64,000 nt of DNA from Linnemannia hyalina (taxonomy: Eukaryota > Mortierellomycota > Mortierellomycetes > Mortierellales > Mortierellaceae): assembly GCA_019671135.1 (NCBI GenBank), contig JAHRHY010000015.1:806001-870000 (forward strand), given 5' to 3'. Below are positions 23,801 to 34,151 of this stretch, piece after piece. The position numbers and the translations under genes were made by a program. The notes under the pieces were generated by a model that saw only the letters and a program-made list of their open reading frames with translations, had not been told where the DNA came from and did no database searches. Within the stretch, counting starts at the first letter, position 1, and every line of letters starts with the position of its first letter.

Positions 23801-24939
23801 GTAAGGCGGAAACGTCGTCTTTCCTTCTGGTTTTTCTTTGGATTTTATTTATATACGACACACACAATGCATCGCATTCCTGACCCCTGCATGGCTACAC
23901 TTTATGCTCGCCTAGTGGATACTTACGATATTCTACTTGGCGCCCACCTTTGAAGACATTTTTGTGCAAAGCAGGGATGATTTTTTTCCTTTAGACGTGT
24001 AAGAGAATGAAAAGCAACCCCCTATTCGGTTCTTCCAATGAAAGAACATCTCTTGTTCTTCCTTTCTGACTGAACTCCTGCCTTGCAAATGAACGAATGG
24101 GAATTCCTGCTTCGTTCAACGACCAACGAAGCAAAACCGCTGCCTTGTTCACAAAGAGATAGCCAGTTGTTTTGATTCTTCCTCTTTTTCCAATAAAGAC
24201 TTCGCTCTTTTTTTGTTGTTTTTCGATGAGCTGACAAGCTTGCGACAATGTACACTTGTCGAGGTATCCGTCCACCTTGGATATGCTCGTGTAGGGTTCA
24301 TCCGTGTTATGTGAGCGCCGTCGAGAGTCTCGCTGTCAGTCTGATCATGCCAAATGTCGAAGCTTTAACAAGGGCTATTTCGGCCTCAAACCTTTTTTCC
24401 TTCTTCTTCTTCTTTCTCTCTTTATTGTTTGTTTTCCAAGGTGTTTTCGCCACATCCCCCCCCTTCTCCACTCCCATTTTACTCTCTGTCCTTGGACAAT
24501 TGTGTTCTTGACTTCCTCTCTCCTCTTCATTCACTTCCGCCTTCTCTCGTCTCCTCTCATTCGCTCTTTTCTTCCACCCTCTTTCTTCTCCATTCCCTCC
24601 CTCCATTCCTTCTATTCAACTCTCATCAACTCTCACTCTCTCCTCACCTCTTTTCCCATCTTCCCTCAGTCACATATTTTCTCAGGAACAGCGGCGACAT
24701 ACCCCACAAGTGGCATTCCCTTGCATAATGAACACCCAGCAACGCCATATCTAAAACAGCCATCCCATCTCATCGCACCAACAAACATTTATTTACGCCC
24801 CTTCAATCCTCATCCACCTTTTCGTTTTCCACAGAAAAGCTGCTCCCGCCCTTCTATAAACAAACAAACAAATAATCTCCTATCCGACATCTAATCGGTC
24901 CTCCTTCGTCAGCCCACCTAAAAAAAAAAGATATAATTC
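20818..24939. other. 4.1 kb stretch without a convincing gene
   Basis: This gap separates the divergent KDM4 and Uds1-family genes. From about 21060 to 22560 the plus strand is strongly purine-rich (GGAGGAAGAGG-type sequence), ending in A-rich runs near 22482-22555. Seen from KDM4 it is a long CT-rich leader or upstream region ending in T tracts. From about 22560 to 24370 composition is mixed; all open frames are short and unlike known proteins, and I see no tRNA or snRNA signature. From about 24380 to 24900 the plus strand is CT-rich, the likely leader of the Uds1-family gene. Confidence 0.6.
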
Positions 24940-27900
24940 ATGACCTCTGTCATCCCTCCAGCCTGGCCAGCTGCAAGAATGACCGACCCTGCGCAGGGCT
25001 TTCACTCACCAGAACAGCCACACCAACACCAACACGAACACCAACACCAGGACCAGCACCAGTATCAACGGCAGCACCGGCAGGAGCAAGTACAGCAACA
25101 CGCCGACCCTGCACCTACATCAAGACAGCCACACTCAATGGACGACCATACACATTCTTCGCTTCCAACTGAAACCACCCTGACCTCACTCGCCACTCAC
25201 CTCTACACAATATCCAACTCTCAGGAACGCTCTGGAAGTGATCCGACGCTGAAATCAAAGACAAAGCTCAGCAAAGCAGCAGCATCCACAGATCCTCTCA
25301 CAAAGCAGAGACTCAGACAGCCCAAGAGCCACAACACTTCGGTAAGTCAATTGACCCCCTGTGGTTATTAGTTTTCTGTTTCTGCCTCTGGTAGTCTACA
25401 CCCATTCAAAACATAAGAGGAGGGATTGTGAGCGATCAAAGTACACAAGTCAACTGTTGAAAGACCGATATTTTGTGTATTGCATGCACAATACGCAACT
25501 TTGGATTGGACAATACGTTAGATAGACATGAGAGGTGTTGGGTAGTGAAAGTCAAGTTGGGGGTTGATCGGTGAAGTAAGGACGAGAGGGCCAAGTAAAG
25601 TGCACATGGCAATGGCAGGAGGCGCGCAAGACAACTGTTAGGTGCTAGCAGGGTTTTGACCGAGTTTCGGACTGGTCGAAAGGTGCACCGTGATACAGAG
25701 TGGTTCTAAGTACTGGGCGGGAACTGGGGGTAAAGTCAAGGTTCTTCGGTGTCGGTATGTCGGTGAGGGAAACCAGACGAATTAGTGTCCTTGATGATTG
25801 GCTTGCATGGGAGGTTTTTAATCCCCTGTCGGGGCTTTTGGGTGTTTCGATAATAGGGCGAACGGGGGTCATTGACCATCATAAATTGGACCCTAAATTG
25901 CTCTTCACGAGAAACAAGGACAGTTGAACAGGCCAATATCGATGTGTCCATGCTCACCTCACTGCTAGGTAGCTTGTGTCTGTCTATTTATCCCCACCGG
26001 CAGCCAGGAACAGAGCACAGCGAAGGGTTGATGGGAGTAGGGAGCATCAAGGAGAGAGGAGTAAGTGTGATGCTCACAATTGCTGTTCAGTTGGTAGGAA
26101 AAGGAAAAAGAAAAAGAAAAAGACGGCGAAAGAGGACCCAACCAGGATCTGTATTGTACTGTGCATCTGTACCATCTTTTTAAGTAGTGATGGCTACCCC
26201 TGTGGTTTTAGAAAGTAATGGGCTAAACCATTTGAATTTTGAGCAGAGAGCAGCAGCGGGGCATGTAGAATGTGATGTGGTGATGCAAGAAAGACAATAA
26301 GAAGAATAAGAAACAATACATAGGTATGAGGCCATGTACCTTTTTTTTTGCTTTTGTGAAGAGGGCCCAGGCAGGCAATCAGATAGGCAGACAAGCCATT
26401 AGAGCGACGAAACAATGGGACGTGAATTGGGCGTATCCTTCCTCTGTATGATGTTTAAATTGCAAACCCACATACGCACCATATTTATTAGATGGTTGCC
26501 CGACTTTATTTGATTTCATTTCATTTCGCGTACTGTCCAGGGTGTCTCTTTTTCTTTTTCTCTCGCTTTTGTTCATCCTTCCTCGATCGCTCATCCTCAT
26601 AAGTGGCTGTAAATTACACTTCATCAATTTCCCTTTTTCTTTCTTCTCTCCTTTACTTCTTTCGTTCTGTCTTCTATACTTTTTTGTCGTTTTCTTTCTC
26701 TTCCCTCTCTGCCTCCTTTGTTTCCTCGCTTTGTTGCACACAATCCCCTTGTACATTCATCCTTCAATCCTCTCCCATTTCCTTCCACACTCTCCATCTG
26801 ACAATCATATCATCATCCCTTGCAAACCAACATTCTTCTTATACTTCCTGTCTCTAGATCAAACGTGAACTAGATCCCACTCCTTTTTCTCAGGACCTCC
26901 CTCTCCCACCTGCCCCTCTCTCGGCCCTTCCGATCCCTCAGCGTCGCCAGCAGCCTCCCCCTCATCTGGAGCCACTCCAACTACCTTCTCAGCTGGATCT
27001 GAACAAGGATCATCATCATCAACAACAGCAACCACAACACAACAACGAGTCTGTGCCACACGCTCACCCACGAACCAAGACGAAAATCGTCATCGATCGA
27101 CCCTACAGCTTCTACAAGTCTGCACCAAAAACACCGCAGAGAGTCACAGCAATCGAGTCGCCCTTTGGAGATTCACCATCTCCAGTCTCGCCCAACCCTC
27201 TACCCGTGCCTTGGACTGGCAGCTCTGCCACCACAGGATCGACTTACCAGACACATCCGTCTCAGTCCAACCCATTCATACCACCAAAGCAGTTCCAGCC
27301 TTTCCAGTCGTCGTACCAGCCTCTCCAACAGCAGTCTCAGCAGCCACAACACAAGTCTACATCACAAGACGACTCGTTCAGGAAGGCCCGTCCCGATCCC
27401 GAAGACTCTATACCCGCTGTAGCTGACACCACTGCCACCCAATCTTCGGCTTCCTCTTCAAGTTCACTATCAGGAAAAGCTTCAATGGCATCGACCATGA
27501 CCCATCCTGTGACGGAGAGATCCAACTCTTCTCGTTACAACCGATCTCGTTCTCCACAGCCCGAGCAACCACAGAAACAACAACAACAGCAGGGATTTGG
27601 ATTGACGGTAAGTCGGATAGGAAGCGAGCTTATCATTCGTTGATCAATGATTTGCTTCACAACGACAACCGATATTAATTTATGCTTTTTTCTTTGTGAA
27701 ACCTTCATATCAATAGAATCGACCAGCGCGTTCACACAGCATTGGTGGCGGAGGGAAACTTCAGACTCGCCAACAATATGAGCAGGAACAGGCAGCTCAT
27801 GCCAACAACAACAACAACAACAACATCCACACCAGCAATCCACACATGCCAGAGATACCGATCGAAGCAGCCCCAACACGCAAGAACTCTGGCAAGAACC

Positions 27901-28200
27901 TGCTCAGGATTGCGCGCAAGGCATCCGATTCTGCCTTCAGGAGTGTCGGATTGAATCGCAAGTCTTCTGCCAAGAAAGAAGCTCAGACTGCCAGTGCTTT
28001 GCAGGCAAAGGAGGCCGAGTCGCACCATGCCCACGATGCCCACGATGCCAACTCACACTCGCGGCATCCAAACAATCCTAGTGGTATGACGCTTTGCTAT
28101 TTCTTGTTTGCTCTTATATCTCATTGGAATATTTCATGGTATTTATCAAGCTTCTTTTCTCCGCTATCTATAGGACACAACGACCAACACCACCACCACC

Positions 28201-28252
<52 letters not shown>

Positions 28253-31200
28253 GCAACAACAACCAGGACACTACATGCCACATTTCGAGGTCGAACTGGG
28301 TCGCAACAGGTCACTGCCAGACATCAAGCCATTCTCCTCGGACGACCATCGAACCCCCGCCAGGGGAAGTTCTCTTACGAACCCAAGAACAAACCCTGGC
28401 CCCTTCCGCAGCCGACAAAAACCGCAAAACCAACTCCCAAATCAACATCATCAAATCGCCACCGCCATGTCGAACGAACCCATCACATCCATGGCAACGG
28501 CAGACATGCAGGGATCTCTGCAGGACGCATATGGCGGAACAACCGATGACTGGCGGCAGGCACAACAGGCAGAGCTGGAGGCTCGGGAACGACAGAAGCT
28601 CAAGGACTCGAGTCCTACTGATCGGTCGGGACATTTCTCTATCAACTCTGTCAGCACTCTGAACCTCCCGCCTAGCAACCCAACTGTGACACCTCCTCAG
28701 ACCACGTCGATGAGCAGGATCCTCTTGCCAGACAGAGACCGGTTCCGCGACAACAACAACAACAACAAGAACAACAACAACCATCCCTTTAACTCGGCTG
28801 TCCATGCCTCTGAGCACTTGCAGGGCCATGGCCAGTTTGTTGAGGAGCCCACGCAGGAGAACACCTCGCTCGCTAAGGCCACTGCCCAGCCCGGAGGTAT
28901 CTTGTCGCAATTGCAGGCTGCTACCGAGAAGGGGCAGGTCATCGATCCCATTACGACGGTCTGGTCCCAGAAGGAGGGCGCATACATTCAGCGATCCAAC
29001 ACTGCGCCCTATCCTTTGCGGGAAAACCGGGCCATTGCTGAAGAGGGAGAAGACGAGTCCCTAGCTGGTTCTGATCAGCGTGGTCCGTTGGAGTACAGTA
29101 AGAGTGAAGGCTATGGCACTGCATCACGACGCGATCGTCAGCAGAAGCGCGTTCAACCTCAACAGGATCAGCAGCACCTTGCAGAGGAGGAAGAGGAGCA
29201 ACAGCAACCACACAATCAACGTCAGCATGCGGGTCGACCACCGATGGATGAACACAGCGACCTTCGTAACGACCCTTCGAACGCACGGCTCCGCCAGGTT
29301 GATCAGGAGCCTCTGAACATTTCAAGGTCTCGTGCCATGTCTCATGAAAACGTCGTTGACACCAACAAGGATCTCCCACCCACGCCTTTCCGACAACCCA
29401 CACCACCAGGGCAGGTCTCTTCTGACGCCTCATCACGCCAACATCACCAGCAACAAAAGAGCCAACGCCTTCGTAGTGACAGCAAATCTGAGGCCTCGCG
29501 TCACCAACACTACCAGCAACAGCAACAGCAACAGCAACACCAGCATCGCCCCTCCGCCAGATCAACGGGCGGCAATGGCCCCATTACTTCTGAAGAGAGC
29601 GTCCTTGCTCTCTCACGGTCCATGTCCCCGCCACCCCATCGACGTGTCTCACACGAACGGAACGCAAGCTTTGGTAATATCAACCTCAACTTCACCCGAG
29701 GGGCCAGCACTGCAGGGCAACAACAACACCATCACCAGGCCAACGGTGGGCCTATCAACAACAATGTCCACAAGGAGCATGTCCAGTACGGCATTGATAT
29801 GTTGCCCCTTCCTCTCATTCCTTCTCCGGACGAGTCGCTGAAGAAGAATGCCAACCTGGGAATCCTCCCACAGGATGTTCTGAAAACCTTGGACCTTACT
29901 ACTGTCCAGAAGGTCATCACTGCCTCGGTCATCGCCAGCCGTGTCTACAAGGTCCTCGCTCTTGAAGAAGTCGAGAGCCTCAGGAAGGTAAACCTCTTTC
30001 AATTCACCTGATATATATTTATATGAATATATGTTGTGAGCGAAATGCTAACGGTTTCCTTGTCACATTTCTTCATTTCTCATTTCTTTATCAGGAACAA
30101 GGCGATTTGCAGATGTATGTCCAGACACTCCACACGTCGCTCAACATCGAATCCCGGATGCGCGATGCTTCCCACTCCCTGATCCGTCTACACGAGTCCA
30201 ACATCAACATCGACGCTGTCAAGGCCTCGACGGGCCAACTCCACGCGACCACCCGCAAGATGGACAAGATTGTCCAAAAGACTCAAGAGTCTATGGAACG
30301 GCTCCTGGTGATTCAAAGGTTGCTTCTTCAACATGAGGGCGCAGTCCTGAATGCGGGTATGCGTCGACTTGATGGCGAGAACCGAGAGCTCTCAAGAACG
30401 GTTTTGGAATTGGAGACGATCCGGGATCAGGAGAAGGAGGAGAAATTGAAGTGGAAGAAGGAGACGAGTCAGCTTCGGATCCAGAGTATGATCTTCCCGA
30501 ATCCGCCTGGGCTTGAGGAGTTGGAGGCCATGGCTGCTGCGGTTGACGGTAACAGTAATGATGGAGCATCGACCAACCACAACGCGAGAGGTCGCAAGTC
30601 CCCCTCTGGCCGCAAGTCTCCCTCGGGTCAACACCTCCAAGTCGTTAAGGAGTCTAGTCCACCACCTCTTCCTACCCCTCAGCCTCTCCACAACGATGCT
30701 CGTCTAGTTGCGTTGGAGAAGTACATGAAGGAGTTGAACGATGAAGTCAACAAGAAGGACGAGCGGATCGGAGAGCTCGAGAGTCAGTTGAGGATGGTTC
30801 AGGTCTGGGCTGATGACTTTGCAGGATCGCTGAAGGCCAACAAGTTGGGAGATGATCAGTCCGTTGACGACGGCAGCAAGGGCGACGGAGGTGGTCTTCA
30901 CAAGAAGTTGACGCGGTTGCAGACCAAGATCGAGAATGGATTCCGTGCACTCGAGGCAAATGCTTATGAGATGAAGGTCAAGGCGGAGGAGGCAGAATTG
31001 GCAAAGAATAAGGCCTTCGAGTTCACCGCCACGACGCTTGCCAACAGCAGCGTTGTTACTGGTCAACAACAACAACAACAGCAACAACGCTCTAGAAAGG
31101 GAATCGACCGGTCTCGGACCAACAACAACCATATCGATAACCAGTCGTTCACTCAACACAACAACCACTCGGATCTTAACATGATGCTCAATGACAGCTT

Positions 31201-31546
31201 GGTGGAGCTCGATCATCAAATCTCCTTGACAGAATCCTCGTCCCCCTCGGTCGGGTCCTCTACTCCTGACCTCCATGATCAATACCATCATCACCACCAC
31301 CAACGTCGTGCCAGGTCCCCTTCTGTTCCTCACCAGCACCAACAGCAACCCGTGCGTAGGTTGTCCCGTTCAAAGACCACCAACGGCGGCGGCAGTTCGC
31401 CTTCTCTTCTCACTCCTCAACAACAGCAGCAGCAGGAAACCAATGATGAACAACTGGCCCTCGGCAATGCTCAGGAGGAGATCAGGCGTTTGAATATGAT
31501 GGTTGACGAGCTTGAACGTCTTATCCACCTCAAAATCAACGTTTGA
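24940..31546 (+). CDS. Uds1-family (up-regulated during septation) coiled-coil protein
   Basis: Five exons join in frame: 24940-25341, 26858-27607, 27717-28083, 28174-29987 and 30095-31546, giving 1594 residues. The Uds1 domain spans the last junction: GILPQDVLKTLDLTTVQKV, ASVIASRVYKVLALEEVESL, then LHTSLNIESRMRDASHSL, closely matching the family found in septation-linked fungal proteins. The C-terminal part has coiled-coil segments (ENRELSRTVLELETIRDQEK; EKYMKELNDEVNKKDERIGE) and ends in NAQEEIRRLNMMVDELERL. The N-terminal two-thirds is disordered and rich in His, Gln, Ser and Pro, with a poly-Gln run. A role at the septum or hyphal cortex is inferred from the family only. The first intron is 1516 nt with its own CT-rich tract, so a shorter transcript is possible; the first exon's coding status is therefore the least certain part. 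Confidence 0.85.
25342..26857 (+). other. 1516-nt first intron of the Uds1-family gene
   Basis: The donor GTAAGT follows codon TCG and the acceptor TCTCTAG precedes ATCAAACGT, both in phase 0. Most introns here are about 100 nt. A CT-rich block from about 26540 to 26850 resembles the leaders before start codons, so this may be an alternative promoter and 5' UTR rather than only an intron. I see no RNA gene in it. Confidence 0.6.
28187..28262 (+). repeat. CAC/CAA triplet tract coding His-Gln run
   Basis: Just after the third intron, CAC and then CAA triplets encode four His followed by about twenty Gln within the disordered part of the Uds1-family protein. Further CAA-rich patches lie near 28750, 29510 and 31065. 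Confidence 0.9.
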
Positions 31547-31696
31547 GTCTCTCCCCTTCGATCCCACCTCCCTACCTTGTACCCATACAGACACGACACA
31601 CCAACAATATCACAAACACAAACACTCACCCCATTAATAGACACGTTTTCACGACCAAAAATAATAATAATTTCGGGTGCAGCTTCGTACCATTGT

Positions 31697-33904
31697 TTAT
31701 TTCTTCTTGTTCAAGGCAGCAGAGGCAGCAGCCACTCGTTTCATGTGCCGCCATCGATACTGACATTTCGAGATAGGGAGCGAAAGTTCGCTCGAGATCT
31801 GCTTCCAGCCCAGGGTCGACACACCATATTTCTGAACCAGCTCTGTCAACTTTGAGATGTCCTTCCGGTCCCACGTACGAAGTAGTGTCGGTGTCCTAGT
31901 TTCTGTCTCTGTCGTGGCGCTGGTGGGTGGCCGTATCTGGATCTGTTGCTGATCCTTGTCGTCGTCTTTGTCGTCGCCGTCTTTGTTTGCTGGCAAGGTT
32001 TCTGCACGGAACCGTTTTCCCGTCAGAATGACAGAATGTCTCCGGGCCGCAATGGTGTCGGGGTCGATCTTGAAGATACTCAAAGCCGCCTTGGCCGGAG
32101 GATCACTACCACCATTATCACCACTCGTTCCAGTAGCCTTCGACAAGAGTTCCAAACTCCTTCCCAGTATCTCGTTCGTCTTTCTCCGGATCTCAATATT
32201 CGTCCTGTCCAACTTGAGTTCTTCTCGAGCTTTTCGCGTAAAATCCAACGGAATACGCGGCAACCCCCGAATTGACTCGGCAGCTTCTTCCAACCCACGC
32301 ACTTCCTCCGCAGTCCACAACCGAGTCCGTCGTCGTTGTCCCGGAAAGATCGTATCGTGATCCGGGTAAGGTATGGGCTCCTTGAGATCCGGTGTCAGAA
32401 GCGACGGTAACAGGTTGTCGACGAGCCTCCAGCGGTACCGACACTGATCTCCTGTCAATTGGGGATTCACCTTCTTGGCAACCTTCTCCCAATCGTTGAC
32501 GGTCATGTTGCGCATAGCCTGTGACAAGTTCGTGAACCCTCCTGTTATGTCTTTGACAGCGGTCTCCATGGCGAGAAGTTGCTCGGTTGTCCAGGCCCAA
32601 TGTTTTCTCGGTTGGTGGGTGAGGTTCAGGGCCAGTTCTCCGACCTCCTTTTCGAGCTCGTTCATCATCGGGATCGAGACAGAGACCAGGTGCTTGAAAT
32701 CCACCCTGCAGTCCTCGGCGGATTTGTCGGCAAGTGATAAAGTCGATGCTGACATCGCCTTGTCCTTGTACCCATCAACAGTCGACGACCGAACAGCCTC
32801 CGAAACCCGATCCCAGGCATTCCCATGCTGCTTCCAAGCCCTCCAATAAGCCCGGATTTCATCCTTGGTCCAATGATTCCCACTCCTGCTTAAAATACCC
32901 TTCTTCACATTGGTGCGACACAACGCCTCCCACTTCGTCCTACACTCCGTTGGCGTATGCTTGTTGTCAAACTTGGACGATATCCGTTTCCACGATTCCG
33001 AAGTCAGCCCCTCAGTCGTCGAGGTATGAGCTGCGACAACCTCTGACAGTCTCTTGACCTGGGCCTTGGTCCACCTGTGAGTTTTCCGGATGACAATGGC
33101 GTAATGGGCCTGGACATGCTCGGGCGTGATGAGCTTCCCGAAGACGTCCCTGGTGATCTTCTTCCAGTTCAGCTTTGACAGGTCAAGATCTGTGTCCGTG
33201 ATGGTGACAGGGATGGTGGTAGTGGTGGTATGTGGTTGTTGTTTCTGTCGCTGTTGAGTATCCTGTAGTTTCTCACGCAGGGTTTGTTTCTCTACCTCCA
33301 AACGCTCATACAACGCCGCGACATTGTTGAGCGGTAACTGTGTCAATAACCCGGGCTGATCCCCCGCCCGGCCCAAAAGTATACCCCACTGATGCCGACA
33401 TCCTGTCGGCGAGATCACAATCCCCTCTCCTCCACCTCCTCCTTGTCCCTCCTTCTTCTTCGTCTTTGGTTGCAACGACTGAATCTCTCTAGCCACAACA
33501 TCCCACGGGACCGGTTGGAGAGCCAAGGTCCGGAGTCGCTTGTTCCGTGCGGGCGTCCAAAAGTCACTATCCTTCAACTGAAGATGGAGGTGGTATCGAT
33601 TATGACAGGTCGTACGGCTCCTATCAAGGGCCTTGGCGACTTCTATCCAGCCCAATCCTTGCTCCCGGAGGGTTAGGAGTTTTGCGTCCTGCTCGGGTGT
33701 CCAACTGAACGGTTGTCGTGGATGTAGGAATGGGGGGGATGTAGAGAATGAGAGGGCGTGGGAAGTTGATCTGGAAATTGGTGATAGGAGTGGGATGGCT
33801 GGATTAGTTCTTGGTTGGTGTTGACAAAGGAATGCGGTGGTGGAAGTGGTTGGTTGCTGGAGGAATCGGCTTCCACCAAGGAAGGATCGGACTCCGCGGA
33901 GCAT
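31697..33904 (-). CDS. Multi-Myb/SANT protein with mitochondrial-like N-terminus
   Basis: A single-exon gene for 735 residues. The first 60 residues lack acidic residues and are rich in R, S, T and aromatic residues (MLRGVRSFLGGSRFLQQ, then RSTSHALSFSTSP), a typical mitochondrial presequence. Myb/SANT-like repeats follow, each with spaced tryptophans: PFSWTPEQDAKLLTLREQG; DFWTPARNKRLRTLAL; HRWTKAQVKRLSEVV with ECRTKWEALC; NHWTKDEIRAYWRAWKQ; WAWTTEQLLAMETAV with QCRYRWRL; and RTWDRKDISKLTELV with KCQYRWRHM. This implies DNA binding, with at least six repeats. If the presequence is real it would act on mitochondrial DNA; that is an inference. It is convergent with the Uds1-family gene, 150 bp apart, and divergent from eIF3l. 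Confidence 0.85.
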   Translation of the reverse strand: MLRGVRSFLGGSRFLQQPTTSTTAFLCQHQPRTNPAIPLLSPISRSTSHALSFSTSPPFLHPRQPFSWTPEQDAKLLTLREQGLGWIEVAKALDRSRTTCHNRYHLHLQLKDSDFWTPARNKRLRTLALQPVPWDVVAREIQSLQPKTKKKEGQGGGGGEGIVISPTGCRHQWGILLGRAGDQPGLLTQLPLNNVAALYERLEVEKQTLREKLQDTQQRQKQQPHTTTTTIPVTITDTDLDLSKLNWKKITRDVFGKLITPEHVQAHYAIVIRKTHRWTKAQVKRLSEVVAAHTSTTEGLTSESWKRISSKFDNKHTPTECRTKWEALCRTNVKKGILSRSGNHWTKDEIRAYWRAWKQHGNAWDRVSEAVRSSTVDGYKDKAMSASTLSLADKSAEDCRVDFKHLVSVSIPMMNELEKEVGELALNLTHQPRKHWAWTTEQLLAMETAVKDITGGFTNLSQAMRNMTVNDWEKVAKKVNPQLTGDQCRYRWRLVDNLLPSLLTPDLKEPIPYPDHDTIFPGQRRRTRLWTAEEVRGLEEAAESIRGLPRIPLDFTRKAREELKLDRTNIEIRRKTNEILGRSLELLSKATGTSGDNGGSDPPAKAALSIFKIDPDTIAARRHSVILTGKRFRAETLPANKDGDDKDDDKDQQQIQIRPPTSATTETETRTPTLLRTWDRKDISKLTELVQKYGVSTLGWKQISSELSLPISKCQYRWRHMKRVAAASAALNKKK

Positions 33905-34151
33905 GGCGAGAAAGCGGAAGGAAAAGAGGGGGGTGTGGACCTAATTTTTTGTTTTGCTCGCGACATCAAGTACGAAAAAGTGCGCCACTAAGCACTAGGG
34001 GTCGAGTACCTGAGTCATGTGACAGATTGTATAGATGATCGCAAGTGTTAACAAAATAACCAAGGGCTTGTAGTTTTTTTTACAGTCGACGATGCGCTTT
34101 TGAGATCCTTCCCCCCCTTCAACCAACTCCCCATCCCGCAGTCTGCCAACC
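33905..34151. promoter_or_regulatory. Divergent promoter between the Myb gene and eIF3l
   Basis: A 247-bp gap between two start codons. It holds TTTTTTGTTTTGC near 33942, the palindrome-like GTCATGTGACAG (an E-box CATGTG) near 34016, and a CCCCCC/CT-rich leader just before the eIF3l ATG (34108-34140). No TATA box is clear. Confidence 0.5.

Noticed and set aside
23991..24275. 94-codon minus-strand ORF in the 4.1 kb gap
   Set aside because: Composition is fairly protein-like, but there is no leader signature and no family match; not enough to call.
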